Shown: positions 44,513-55,530, numbered from the stretch's first letter. The stretch is DNA of 64,000 bases from Megaustenia siamemsis (GCA_032433765.1 JAVIAB010000160.1:34207702-34271701), one strand, 5' to 3'. Program-made: numbers and translations. The notes: generated by a model not told the origin, from the sequence alone.

Positions 44513-45034
44513 TCAAAACCCAAGTCGTGGTGGTTCAGTCAATGTGCTAGGAGTGATCTGATTGGTCCGCCGATGAAATGTTGTTCCAAAAGTTGCTTGC
44601 GTGTTTAGAGGCCTCTGTGTCAAGATGGCGTTTGTTTCTTCTGGCGGTAGATAAACACCGGCGTAGATCTTTGGGACGAACAGGAAAACCAGAGCGACTG
44701 TGTGGTTGAGGAGAAGAGCAACGGAGAGCAAAAGTACACGGACAGATTCGTGGGAAGCTGTCAGGTAGGTCGGGATAAACGCAAGCCAAATGACTAATGT
44801 GCTGGATAGGCACATCGACATAAATCGAGATTCGTTGAAGTTGTCAGGCAATTTGCGCGTCTTAAAGGCAAACACAGAACAAAGGCAGACGATGACGAGG
44901 TTGTAGGCAAGGAAGGAGACAAGTCCAGGCAGGGTCATGTCGCAGGAGAGCTCCACAAACTTGTTGGTGGCCACGGGTTGCGTTAGTTTGGATGTTGGCT
45001 TGTACATTATCGCCATGGCAACGCAGATCAGCAC
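44513..45034 (-). CDS. Class C GPCR (mGluR-like), exon 2: TM4 end to C-terminus
   Basis: The acceptor is TTTTTTCCCCCAG|GTG (45037-45035). Phase 0 joins exon 1 exactly: ...TLIALQ|VLICVAMAIMY, completing TM4. Then come the extracellular loop (ELSCDMT), TM5 (PGLVSFLAYNLVIVCLCSVF), the third intracellular loop (KTRKLPDNFNESRF), TM6 with the class C signature VIWLAFIPTYL, and TM7 ending FLFVPKIYAGVYLP. In mGluRs these are 'FNEAKFI', 'WLAFxPxYF' and 'FVPKxYI'. The tail after TM7 is only about 45 residues and ends PPRLGF-stop at 44515-44513. That is shorter than most mGluR tails and has no Homer-type PPxxF motif. A possible ATTAAA signal lies at 44450-44445. Exon 1 is at 56161-58332. Confidence 0.93.
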   Translation of the reverse strand: MLICVAMAIMYKPTSKLTQPVATNKFVELSCDMTLPGLVSFLAYNLVIVCLCSVFAFKTRKLPDNFNESRFMSMCLSSTLVIWLAFIPTYLTASHESVRVLLLSVALLLNHTVALVFLFVPKIYAGVYLPPEETNAILTQRPLNTQATFGTTFHRRTNQITPSTLTEPPRLGF

Positions 45035-45111
45035 CTGGGGGAAAAAAAAAACATGGAATTGGAAAAAAAGAACCTGCATTATAAACATTTCGTTGCTATT
45101 ATATGAAAGTA

Positions 45112-45405
45112 GGGAACCACGATAGCTCAGTGGTTAGTGAACTGGGGAGCCACGATAGCTCAGTGGTTAGTGAACTGGACTACAAAGGACAAGAGGTAGG
45201 GTTCGATCCTGATTGACAGCTTAGGGTTCCCCCAGCCTTAAATGGGTTCCTAATTTTTTCTGGGAAAGTTAAACGGCACGGGCGTAATACCGACCACATT
45301 ACCCCAAAATAAATGTGCCGAGGATCTGTAAAAATTATGGTCATTAACACCATATTCCCTATACGTCACTTGGCGTGACGGGAGCACTTTACTTTTTACT
45401 TTATT
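45112..45405 (+). repeat. SINE-1 with duplicated head, in GPCR intron
   Basis: The first 33 bp of the head (GGAACCACGATAGCTCAGTG...) are repeated in tandem at 45113-45145 and 45146-45178; only the second copy continues into the body. The B box GGTTCGATCC is at 45199-45208. It lies 75 bp upstream of the exon 2 acceptor side. Confidence 0.9.
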
Positions 45406-45904
45406 ATAGGAAAGTTCTGATGATGGCTTCCGGATATCTTCTTAGTATTTTACCTATCCTGTTTGTAACTGCTGTTTGTTTGTTTCTTTGTTTGTAGTAT
45501 TTAGATAATCATAACTGCACACCGGACGAATCCCTATGTGCTCCGATATCCTCATCAGAGAATCTCGAGGAAATCCCTGGAGAACCCTGGCTCACATGCA
45601 CGAACTCCGTAGCACGGCCTGGGACCGACTGTGCGGATAGATGTTTTGCTGACATCTTTGACCAATTAGATGGTCTACTCTTATCAGTACAAGCTGCCAA
45701 GGGTTCTTTAACGTCTGCAAGTGCTGAAGAGTCCTCCTGTTTAATGCAGTTATCCAAGAGGGCTAGACATCTGATCTCACTATCCAGAGACAAGGGGATG
45801 GTAACGCACGAAGAAACCACAGATTAGTTTTGATTAGTTTTTGAAACGTTTGATTCAGCAGCAAGCAAGTCGTCGTCAATGACAACTCCAGAGTATCCAT
45901 GTAA
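45406..45904. other. Unassigned, less AT-rich stretch
   Basis: The minus-strand open frame 45820-45509 (containing LALLDNCIKQEDSSALADVK, NWSKMSAKHLSAQSVPGRAT) has biased composition and could be retroelement-derived, but I could not assign it. Confidence 0.35.
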
Positions 45905-46480
45905 ACATTCATCATCATCATTGAGTGCCGTCTTTGCATCGAAGGTTGGCTACCATGGAGCGCCATTCCACTCTGTCTCTTGCTTTGATGGTGCAGATTG
46001 TCATAAGTTGACTTATCCATCTACTTATGTTGCTCATCCATGTTAGTCTTGGTCTACCTCTGCCTCTTTTACCTTGTATTTTCTCTTCTAAAATTACTTT
46101 TATTAGGCTGTTGTGTCTTTTAACATGGCCCAACAATTTTATTTCTCTTTTTCTAATTGTGTTTAGTAAGTTCTCTTTTCATTTTTAGTTGTTTTAAAAC
46201 TTCATCGTTTGTCTTCTTTTCTTTCCATCAAGTTCTATCCATTCTTCTATAGATCCACATTTCAAAGGCTTCAATATTTTTCTGTTCTGTTTTCTTGTCT
46301 AATGTCCATGTTTCTGCACCACATAGGAATATTGAGAAGATGTAACATTTTGCTATTCTTAGTTTTAGCCCTGGTGTTATTTGTTTTGATGTTAGTATAT
46401 TTTTCATGGCATTAAAATTACTTTTTGCCATACCTATTCTTTTGTTTATTTCAGAATTTTCCATCACTGTAAATATTATG
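45905..46480 (-). pseudogene. LINE family D reverse-transcriptase end
   Basis: Minus-strand pieces NKRIGMAKSNFNAMKNILTS, FLCGAETWTLDKKTEQ, MLGHVKRHNSLIKVILEEKI and GRGRPRLTWMSNISRW. The 3' end is GGCACTCAATGATGATGATG. Relatives are at 36478, 42255 and 51686. Confidence 0.88.
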
Positions 46481-46662
46481 TGAGTTTAATCTACAATTAT
46501 GTAAATTAAATTGACCTTTATACTAAGACGTCAGAACTAAAAGTAAAAACAATTGACCTCGCTCTGATAATCTCAGGACAATGAGTTAAACACACTGATC
46601 CCATTCTGATGACTGCAACACTAACACTAAGAACGTTACACATATGAATCAACGTTTATGAA

Positions 46663-47003
46663 CAGGGTGTTTATAAAGTCTCACTACACTTGGTATCTAG
46701 GTCAATTTGAAAAAAAAATGTTTATGACGTCATCACAATATGTGCTCCCACTGTCAATGAAATTTGTTGAATAAGTTTATTGCTACTGGAAATGTGGAAG
46801 ATGCTCCACGATCTGGTAGGCCTGCTGTGAATGATGAAATATGTTTAGATATCCAAGACAGAATCCTTAAAAGTCCAGACAAGTCATTAAGAAAACTGTC
46901 GCAACAAGTGAACTTACCATTGAGCACATATTGTGATGACGTCATAAACATTTTTTTCAAATTGACCTAGATACCAAGTGTAGTGAGACTTTATAAACAC
47001 CCT
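46663..47003. mobile_element. MITE with about 85-bp inverted repeats, keeps an HTH fragment
   Basis: The left arm (AGGGTGTTTATAAAGTCTCA... to ...CACAATATGTGCTC, 46664-46751) and right arm (46917-47002) are inverse complements over about 83 bp, apart from the length of an A run. The core (46752-46916, plus strand) encodes ATGNVEDAPRSGRPAVNDEI and KSPDKSLRKLSQQVNLP. This resembles the N-terminal helix-turn-helix of a Tc1/mariner-superfamily transposase ('SGRP...sP.kSlr.ls'). It is thus an internally deleted, non-autonomous derivative. Target duplication: TA at the right end; the left end is unclear. Confidence 0.88.
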
Positions 47004-47470
47004 ATATAAGGTCTAGACAACAGTCACATTTAACATAAACACAGTAACGGGTCCTGGGCAGTCTGACGACATTGGATGGATAACAGCAACGGCTTTGAGA
47101 GTTTCTTTGTCTGCCCTATACGCCGCCTTCGGCTCGAAAGAAACTAACTGGATAACAAACAAACTAAACAAATAAATAACTAAGAAATGAACTAATTTTG
47201 TAACTAACTATTCAGTAATTAGCTACTAACCACCTACTAACTACCTAAGTAATTAACTACTAAGAGCAAACTGAGTAACTAACTACATAACTAACTACTA
47301 AGTAACTAGTAAAAGAATACTGGTACTCCAGTGTCTTCCCACTTCAACTCCCCGGATCACAAGGGCAATGACGACATCCGTGTCACTGGGAGTGTCCTTT
47401 GTCACTCTGGCGACAGCAGCCGCTATACTTTGGAAAATAGCCTCATAGTCCAGTATGGTTCGCTGACACC
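47004..47470. other. Retroelement tail and low-complexity ACTAA repeats
   Basis: 47108-47143 (GCCCTATACGCCGCCTTCGG CTCGAAAG) is like the family C 3' tail. 47150-47320 is a degenerate AACTAACTACTAA low-complexity run. The rest is unassigned. Confidence 0.45.
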
Positions 47471-48010
47471 ACGAGGCATGAATGTGTCACACTCATACAC
47501 ATAGTTTCCTTTTGGTTATTCCTTCCCTTTTGCATAGCCTTCTCTACTGCCCATATTTGGGCTCTTTGGTCTATCTACTATGCCATGCTATTTATAGTTT
47601 TCATCTTCTAGTTCCCAATGAGACACTTCGGTGTTCTCCTCTATACCTTTTTTCTGTGCTCCTTACCCCTCATTTGTTTTTATTGTACTCTCAGACATCT
47701 CACTCTTACCGCCTTTTGAGCACCTGTTAGTCTACTGTTCTATTCTTCCTCCTTTGTGTTTGCACACTGACCCCAGTGTGAACTCCTCTGGTTATGTGTG
47801 CATTTGCGCACATTTCTGCACGTTTCTGCACATACACGACAGCCACACTCAGGTTACCATTTCCTTTTCATTTTGACCTCGGTCTGACACATAGGATAGA
47901 CATTTTTTATTAGTTTTACTTACATATCCGTGTGTGTGTGTGTTTTTGTTTGTTCCTGCTGAAGGCCTATTGGGCCGAAACGTCGTTTAATCTGTGTCGT
48001 CTACTTATCG
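47471..48010 (+). mobile_element. Retroelement untranslated region with hammerhead-like core
   Basis: It shares GT-rich sequence and a tail with 54751-55510 and, inverted, 4560-4760. The core at 47956-47981 reads CTGCTGA, then GGCC...GGCC able to pair, then CGAAAC. A hammerhead ribozyme needs CTGANGA-stem-GAAA; one core base (A6) is changed. Such motifs are known in Penelope-like elements. No reverse transcriptase is present in this copy. Confidence 0.45.
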
Positions 48011-48020
48011 CGTAAAGCTT

Positions 48021-48677
48021 CTATCTATCTATCTATCTATTGACCTTTCGAGCCGTAACCGGCCCATAGGGCGTAGACCAAGATACACCTTCTCCTATAT
48101 GAATTTTTGTTCTAGCAGTTTTCTTTTAAAGATATTTTATTAAATCTCGCCATCTGTCTCTGTTCTGTGCAAACAGTTCTATCTCATTGAGGGAGCCGAT
48201 TCCTGCTGCTCTTGCCTCTCTCATCAATGTTCTTCTCAGTGTCTCCCTGGGTCTTCCTCTTTTTCTTTTACCTGTTGTTTCCCATATGAGGGCTTGCTTT
48301 GCTATTCGATTATTATCTCTTCTCATCACATGTCCAACGTATGACCATCGTCTTTTCTTTATTACTGAAGATATTAGTGGTTGATTGGCGATTTCTCTAA
48401 TTTCCTCGTTTGTTTTGAATTCGTTCCATTCTATACCAAGTATTTTCCTTAGACATTTATTTTCGAATGCGTTCAACTTTGTTTCTATATCTCTTGTTGT
48501 TTTCCAGCTTTCACACGCATACGTAAGGGTTGATAGTACATTTGATTTGAATAGCCTAAGTTTTGTGTTTGTGCTAATGAGTTTTGATTTCCACAACTTT
48601 TCAAGGCTTCTGAAAGACATTGCTGCTTTAGCCAGTCTGATTCTAATTTCTTTGCTCGTATCCCCTTCTCGATCAAT
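48021..48677 (-). mobile_element. LINE family C, 5'-truncated, target duplication
   Basis: It is almost identical to 43819-44426 (about one substitution per few hundred bases by eye, e.g. GAATTCG versus GTATTCG near 48417) and extends about 50 bp further 5'. The same 164-codon frame is intact at 48620-48126. CGTAAAGCTT at 48011-48020 and 48678-48687 is the target-site duplication. Confidence 0.95.
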
Positions 48678-48742
48678 CGTAAAGCTTCTAACATACCATT
48701 TTTTCTATTTTTTATTTTTCCTACTAAGTAACTATAAGTAAG

Positions 48743-48870
48743 TAAAGTAAAGTACCCTCGTCACGCCAAGTGGCGTATAAGGGAATATGGTGTTAGTGAC
48801 CATACATTTTACAGACCTTTGGCACATGATTTTTGGGGTAATGTGGTCGGTATTACGCCCATGCCGACTA
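48743..48870 (-). repeat. SINE-1, 3' half only
   Basis: Complement of the SINE-1 end (GGCGTGACGAGGGTACTTTA CTTTACTTAC). It is cut after GGCATGGGCGTAATACCGAC; the head is lost. Confidence 0.85.
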
Positions 48871-49164
48871 AGTATCTAAACTAAATAATAACTAACGTAC
48901 TAAATAACTAAGTAACTACTAACTAACCAATCAAAAAATAACTTAACGTATCAACAAAAACTACGAAAACAACAGACTGAGTGAACGCCCGTGATGACTG
49001 GAGAGAAAAAAATAATAAAAATGAAAAAAAAAAAAAAAAAAAAAAAAAATAAAACTTTGAAATTGTGACAGAAGGCCAATCAAAGAGCACAAATCTGCAA
49101 GCCGTGTCTCCCTCGAAGCTGAAAGATAATTGATGCAGAAGAAAAGGACCTGTCCGACGTTGCT

Positions 49165-49400
49165 AACATAACCGACTTTTGACTATATTGAAAAAGAAAG
49201 AATAAAATGATTTGGACATTCGATTAGAAGGAAATCCAACCAACCGGCAGCTCGAGCGCATAACATGAGAACACCCGGCCACAGAGCAAATGAGAAACGC
49301 AGAAAGAGATGGATAAAAGGAAAAGAGACATTAAAAGCAAATTCACCAAGACAACCCAACATGCACAGCTAGCGAAGAGCAAAGAATTACACATTCCTCC
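49165..49400 (+). mobile_element. LINE C-terminal fragment
   Basis: Pieces ERIKWFGHSIRRKSNQPAARAH, then RTPGHRANEKRRKRWIKGKE, follow the GH-RR and RRKRW order of LINE ends. Frames are broken. Confidence 0.65.
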
Positions 49401-49857
49401 TTTTTACGACTTTACACGCCAAAAACAGTAGGATAATAGAAAGAATGAAGGAAGAAATGAAGGAACGAACGAACGAACGAACGAACGAACGAAAGAAAGT
49501 CTCTTTATTTAAATAACCATGAACACATTTATAAGTGGAATGATCAGCATCACACCAGACCGCCCTGCATTTCGAGAGACAGCTGTTTTCTAAAAGACGA
49601 ACTTCATTATTTCATGTTTCCTTCTACTTCATTCACCTAACAATCTGTTTTTATTGTGTTTTCTTTCTCTCGGCCCGGTGCATCTATTATTTTTGGACTA
49701 CTTCATTAGCTTACGATTTTCCTTAACTTTCATGCAAGGCGGCAGTTGTTTGGAGTCAGAGTTATCTCTTCCAGTAAAGCAGTCTTACTTGACTAACAAG
49801 TCTTTCCTGCTCAAGATTGTATCAAGTTTTCCTTCCCGAAAGAGGATTGTTCGCTAG
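49401..49857. other. Unassigned stretch with (GAAC)n
   Basis: (GAAC)n at 49464-49492 has the same unit as the SINE-A tail, but no SINE-A body precedes it. An A run is at 49024-49050 just upstream. An open frame at 49654-49857 has no motif. Confidence 0.4.
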
Positions 49858-51115
49858 GATTATCATCTTACTTCAGTATGGATTATTTTGCTAGGATTAC
49901 CATCTTACTTCAGTATGGCTTATTTTGCTAGGATTACCATCTTACTTCAATATGGATTATTTTGCTAGGATTACCATCTTACTTCAGTATGGATTATTTT
50001 TCTAGGTTTATCATCTTACTTCAGTATGCATTATTTTGCTAGGATTATCATCTTACTTCAGTATTCATTTTTTTACTAGGATTACCATCTTCCCCCAGCA
50101 TGGGTTATTTTACTAGGATTACCATCTTCCCCCAGCATGGATTATTTTACTAGGATTATCATCTTCCCTCAGCATGGATTATTTTACTAGGATTACCATC
50201 TTCCCTCAGCATGGATTATTTTACTAGGATTACCATCTTCCCCCAGCATGGATTATTTTACTAGGATTACCATCTTCCCTCAGCATGGATTATTTTGCTA
50301 GGATTACCATCTTTCCTCAGCATGGATTATTTTACTAGGATTACCATCTTCCCTCAGTATGGATTATTTTACTAGGATTACCATCTTCCCTCAGTATGGA
50401 TTATTTTACTAGGATTACCATCTTCCCCCAGCATGGATTATTTTACTAGGATTACCATCTTCCCCCAGCATGGATTATTTTACTAGGATTACCATCTTCC
50501 CTCAGCATGGATTATTTTACTAGGATTACCATCTTCCCTCAGCATGGATTATTTTACTAGGATTACCATCTTCCCCCAAGATGGATTATTTTGCTAGGAT
50601 TACCATCTTCCCTCAGCATGGATTATTTTGCTAGGATTACCATCTTCCCCCAAGATGGATTATTTTGCTAGGATTACCATCTTCCCCCAGCATGGATTAT
50701 TTTGCTAGGATTACCATCTTACCCCAGCATGGATTATTTTGCTAGGATTACTATCTTCCCCCAGCATGGATTATTTTGCTAGGATTACCATCTTCCCCCA
50801 GCATGGGTTATTTTACTAGGATTACCATCTTCCCTCAGCATGGATTATTTTACTAGGATTACCATCTTCCCTCAGTATGAATTATTTTACTAGGATTACC
50901 ATCTTCCATCAGCATGGATTATTTTGCTAGGATTACCATCTTCCCCCAGCATGGATTATTTTACTAAGATTACCATCTTCCCCAGCATGTATTATTTTAC
51001 TATGATTACCATCTTCCCTCAGCATGGATTATTTTACTAGGATTACCATCTTCCCCCAGCATGGATTATTTTACTAGGATTACCATCTTCCCCCAGCATT
51101 GGTTATTTTGCTAGG
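49858..51115. repeat. 37-bp minisatellite, about 34 units, two variant blocks
   Basis: The unit is CTAGGATTACCATCTTCCCT CAGCATGGATTATTTTA. The first six or so units (49858-50085) carry TTACTTCAGTATGG, and the remainder carry TTCCCYCAGCATGG. GCTAGG and ACTAGG variants cluster in runs. It lies in the GPCR intron. Confidence 0.95.
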
Positions 51116-51284
51116 ATCTCATTTGTGTTTTATCAAGATGTTCTAACCGGACGTTCTCAATGTTTGAGTTTTGGGATTTAATCACTTTAAAATTGCATTC
51201 CTTGACAACTCCTCGCGATCAAATAAATGTATAAGAAAAACATACCAGCCACCTTAAATGGGACAAAAACTACTAAGTAGATCC

Positions 51285-51430
51285 ATCATCAAAAGCTTTG
51301 AAAACAATGGACGAAGAGGAAGTTCGCAAGGAAAATAAAAATGGATAGACGAAATAATAGAAACACTAGGAAGCATGACAGCAGATGAAGGAAACCAAGG
51401 AGATAAAGGTTGCAGAATGTCTCTTCCCTA
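51285..51430 (+). mobile_element. LINE family F fragment
   Basis: Reads like KWIDEIIETLGSMTADEGNQG, compare WIDGILEALGNITAAEANRR at 53043. Frameshifted. Confidence 0.6.
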
Positions 51431-51685
51431 GATTCTAAAAGAGAGATAAGAGGGAAGAAGATTTATTGATTATATGTCATGCCTTGTGACGATAGCAACG
51501 TCACTGTTGTTTCTCATTGATACTTTAGTTCATTTGTGTCTTTCCCGTAAGATAAAATACGCTTACTTATTTACTTATTATATTATACTTTCAAAGTGAT
51601 TAGAAGAAACTGTATCTCAAAATATAAACAGGTTTCGCTTAAAATTGAAAATAAAATAAACACAAGATTCATTCATAGCTAGCCT

Positions 51686-51955
51686 TTGCTCTTCTTGTTA
51701 GGAGCAATAACCACTAGCCTATCACTCATAAATGCGATTTTGGGGCATGTGAAAAGACACAGCAGCCTACTAACAGTAATCTTGGAAGGGAAGATACAAG
51801 GTAAAAGAGGCAGACCACGTTTAACATGGACGAGTAATATCAAAAGGTGGACAAGTCAGCCTATGACAACCTGCACTATGAAAGCAAGAGACAGAGTGAA
51901 ATGGCGCTCCATGGTAGCCAACCTTCGATGCGGAGAAGGCACTCAATGATGATAT
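51686..51955 (+). mobile_element. LINE family D 3' end
   Basis: The frame LGHVKRHSSLLTVILEGKIQ, GKRGRPRLTWTSNIKRWTSQ and VKWRSMVANLRCGEGTQ-stop is clean to the end. It is followed by GATGATATC, a short tail. Confidence 0.88.
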
Positions 51956-52799
51956 CACTCATACATAAATATTGACGTTAGCTGAACAGTTGACTTTTTA
52001 CGGCTTTGGTATCACAAATTAAAACCTCTCCAAAAAAATAAAATACAAAATTTCAGGATTAGTGGAATAGATTAGGCTCATATCTTCATCAATAAATGCT
52101 AAAAGTTTCCAAGATTTGAACTAAAATGTCACTTTGAGATGCAATTAAACAACTGTGATCTATCCCTTCCAAAACTGTCTTGAACACCTTATGTCAGTGC
52201 TTCACTTTAAGACATGGTTATGCTTAGTCGAAGGTCCCGGTATCACTGCAAATTAATTAAAATCCATAATTGTCCGTGCCAGTGGAATCATCCGAGTTTA
52301 AACTCATCTCATTTACATTCTGTATAAAGGAGACGAAAATGGGCAACAACTCATAGCTGACTTCGGAAGTCAGGATCAATGAATCGAAACTAATCAAGAT
52401 TTTACATCATCTCCCTTTATTATTCCAGGAAATAGACTCACAGGTTGGGACCGAAGCGAGAGGACAACTCTGGCTTTCAATAATGTTGATTGTTGTATGT
52501 GGTCGGATGTGGTAACCGAAATGTGCAGATACTGCTGTTTAAAGCGATGGAGAAAAGCACAGATGTAAAATATATTCAATACTTTGTGGGGCCGCGATTA
52601 ATTTTTCTGATCAGCTTTTGATTTTAGTGTTCATTTTTCTTTGTTTATTTTAGAATAATATTTTTTTTTATCCTTGTATGTTTTAAGTTTTGTACCTTTT
52701 GAAGACATTTGTCTCAGCGTTTGTCTCGTCTCTCTATTAGTTTAGCTGCTTAATACAATGTTGTGTTTATTTGATATTGTATAGCACCTTGCAAGAACA
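51956..52799. other. Unassigned stretch with repeat R3
   Basis: GGTCCCGGTATCACTGCAAA... to ...CCGTGCCAGTGGAATCATCCGAGT (52224-52298) recurs inverted at 62060-62150. A minus open frame at 52394-52579 has no motif. Confidence 0.45.
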
Positions 52800-53165
52800 A
52801 TAAGAAAAATAACTTCTACTGAGATGAAATGTGTTAGACGAATGACAGGAAAGAGCTTGAGAGTGAAGATCGGAAATGATAAACTGAGTAAAAAGCTATG
52901 AATAACCACCGAGATAGAATATATAAAGAAACAACAGATAAAATGGTTTGGCCACGTGACAAGGCAGAAAAATCAAAGCACAACACAACGAGCCTTCAAT
53001 AAACGTTTGAGAACACCAGACCCAAGGGTCGACCACGAAAAAGGATGGATTGACGGAATATTAGAAGCACTAGGAAACATAACAGCAGCAGAGGCGAACA
53101 GAAGAGCAAAAGAGCGTAAATTATATCTCCCTCGACGCTGTAAGGCAAATGAGGAAGGCAAGAAG
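52800..53165 (+). mobile_element. LINE family F, most readable copy of its 3' end
   Basis: The frame from 52956 reads TRQKNQSTTQRAFNKRLRTP, HEKGWIDGILEALGNITAAE, ANRRAKERKLYLPRRCKANE. Upstream pieces (EYIKKQQIKWFGHV) are in the neighbouring frame. This is the reference for the family F fragments elsewhere. Confidence 0.8.
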
Positions 53166-53321
53166 AAGAACCTTACAACGCAACTACGCCCATTTCATGT
53201 GAGTAGATTGGTGAGGAAGTGTGGTAATTGTTGACATAAAATATTTGCGTTTGATTTCTCAGTTACTTTGCCATTTAATCTCATTTTTTGATTCTCTGCA
53301 TTCCTCTCATTCTCCTACTGA

Positions 53322-53347
53322 ATCCTACTCTGATTTGAGTCTTGATC

Positions 53348-53408
<61 letters not shown>
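53322..53408 (+). mobile_element. LINE family A extreme 3' end with long (GA)n
   Basis: About 30 bp of element (GAATCCTACTCTGATTTGAG TCTTGATCGCAG) followed by (GA)29. It is a second very short family A insertion. Confidence 0.88.
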
Positions 53409-53410
<2 letters not shown>

Positions 53411-53529
53411 CTCCTTCTGTTGATTCATCGTTCATCGTGTTGTCACCTGATTTTATAGCTTTTAATTCCAAAAGTGTATTTACTAATGTTTTGTTATTTT
53501 TCAATTACTATCTTCTTTAAATCATGTTT

Positions 53530-54010
53530 TGTTGAAGAAGTGTATCTGTCATATTTGATTATTTGGTGAGTCACTTTCTGTTCAACTTCAGACTCTTCTA
53601 GGCTGGAGAGCATAAACCTTTTGCTTGTGGGGAGATTGAGCTGCTGCCTCCGTGGTGGATCATCATTGATGGAGGTGATCCTGGTGGGTATCTCACGTGA
53701 GACTTAGGATGTTCAGTGTTTACACACAGCTGCTCTTGGAGCTTTACCCTATCGTCTGTTGTATGGCTCTGGTAGCAGGAGTCTTGAGGTTTTACGCGGT
53801 TGTTTCCATTGTCGTGTATGATGTTGAAGATGTCTTATGTATCGTCTATGATTTACATCATTCAGAGACAAGTTGTCCTGTATAGCTAATTGAGATTATT
53901 ATATGGGGAACTTCCGAGTCAATATTTATGTATTATTATTTGTACCCAGTATATAACCACTGGGAACTACTATTCGTGCTGTTTCGTCCAATAAATGTTT
54001 GTCTACAACA
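53530..54010 (+). mobile_element. Possible solo LTR
   Basis: The 481-bp stretch begins TGTTG and ends CAACA, inverted ends typical of LTRs. It has GTATATAACC at 53950 as a TATA-like box and CCAATAAATG at 53989 as a polyadenylation signal near the 3' end, spaced as in an LTR. No target duplication is evident and no internal region is present. Confidence 0.4.
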
Positions 54011-54104
54011 CAAGTATTCAGCCCTACTGGGAGATACTTGCATTAATAGGAAAGTACAAATATACAATTTATTTCCGGTCTGTGATCGTTACCCTATGCT
54101 GTAG

Positions 54105-54245
54105 TCATTGAGAACGTCATCGTGTAAGACACTGCTGCAATAGCCAATTTTTTAGTTGGCTGCGTGGCAGTGTGCCAAGCGTTCGGCTTCTCGTGGCAAG
54201 GCGCGGTGCCACTGAGTACGGGTTCGATCCCACTTCGGACAACAT
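54105..54245 (+). repeat. tRNA-headed SINE, single copy
   Basis: TTAGTTGGCTGCGTGGCAGTG and GGGTTCGATCCCAC (54222-54235, a perfect B box) mark a tRNA-derived head with an expanded variable region. Confidence 0.55.
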
Positions 54246-54750
54246 ATATTGTTCTTCGTTTTTTTCTATCGTTGTTTGTCTGTCAATTTTTCCGAGTGCT
54301 AACACATACTTCTTTGTTCTATTATAGCTAATTGAGACTAGTTTTCCTTCACAAAACATATACTGAGATATTAGTTTGCGAAGTCCTCAGAAACTTTTTC
54401 TTTGCTGATTCATGATGTTCTTTACTTTTGGTGTACATCTTTAGTCTGTTTGTGTTCGAGAGCTGTCCGGTTGTGTATTAATTACTCGCTCTCTTGTCCA
54501 TAAAGTGAAATAGGTTCATAAATGCTCTCCAGCTAAAATAAAACTAATAATGGACATGTAGCTCTTTGAATTAGGTAAAGTAACAACATAGAGAAGAAAA
54601 CACCTGATTGCTATCATTCTTGTTCTCATCCCAACTTAGATGTTAAATTTAACCCTTCACTCGACTTTTAATTAACAAGTGTATGTTAACAAATTATACA
54701 TAAATAGTTAACAAATTCTTCGTTTCACACAAAGGTAAGCAGCCAATTTC
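54246..54750. other. Unassigned intronic stretch
   Basis: Nothing was recognised. Confidence 0.4.
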
Positions 54751-54984
54751 CACCTGTACTACAAGGTACCTTACCTTTTACATGTTCTTAGTGACCCCTT
54801 CCCTGAGACATCCCATTCTTTCCTCATTTCGAGTGTCCTGTATTCTTCTGGTTTATTCTGTATGCATTGTGTATGCACATAACCTTGGTGTGGACATTTC
54901 TGGATATGTATGCACACTTTTTCTTATGCACGTTACGGCTTACGTACGGGTGTAGCCATATATATATGAGAACATATATATGTA

Positions 54985-55049
<65 letters not shown>

Positions 55050-55067
55050 GTATGTATATATGAGAAC

Positions 55068-55106
<39 letters not shown>

Positions 55107-55510
55107 GGTATGTCTATATATATGTGAAATATATAATATATGTATATTATAAATATAACACATATATATGTATAGATGTGTGCACCGGTCTGTGTGTTTT
55201 CGCACGGCTGTATATATGTAGATACGTATGGACATTTCCGGTGCCGTTATAGTTGAAGTAACCTATACAATTACCCCCCCCCCTCCTCTTTCCATATGTG
55301 TTTTGGCCCTCCCAAAAGCTGGTCAACTACACCAGGTATCCTTCGCGGACTTAACCCTCGTTCATTTTCCTTCTGGCCACAGCGCTGTACGCAGGGAATA
55401 CATTTTTATTATTAGTTTTATTTCTTATTCTAGTTAGAAACTATTTTGTTTTAGATACTTCATTATTAGTTAGCTATGTAGGGCTAATTTTATTTATTTA
55501 CATGTCTGTG
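54751..55510 (+). mobile_element. Retroelement untranslated region, expanded TA/TATG array
   Basis: The flanks (TGTGTATGCACATAACC... and TTATTTACATGTCTGTGTGTGTGTC) resemble 47730-47960. A TA/TATG/CATA array at 54956-55176 has expanded in the middle. A C run is at 55275-55283. The long frames inside (YIYIYI) are artefacts. Confidence 0.5.
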
Positions 55511-55530
55511 TGTGTGTCTTGTTTGTTTTC

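Noticed and set aside
49654..49857. A small plus-strand coding gene
   Set aside because: Serine/leucine-rich frame without motif, signal or splice evidence.
54105..54245. A tRNA gene with long variable arm
   Set aside because: A good B box but no clean cloverleaf with anticodon loop; fits a SINE head.
54824..55235. YIYIYI-type open frames
   Set aside because: Produced by the TA/TATG array on both strands.
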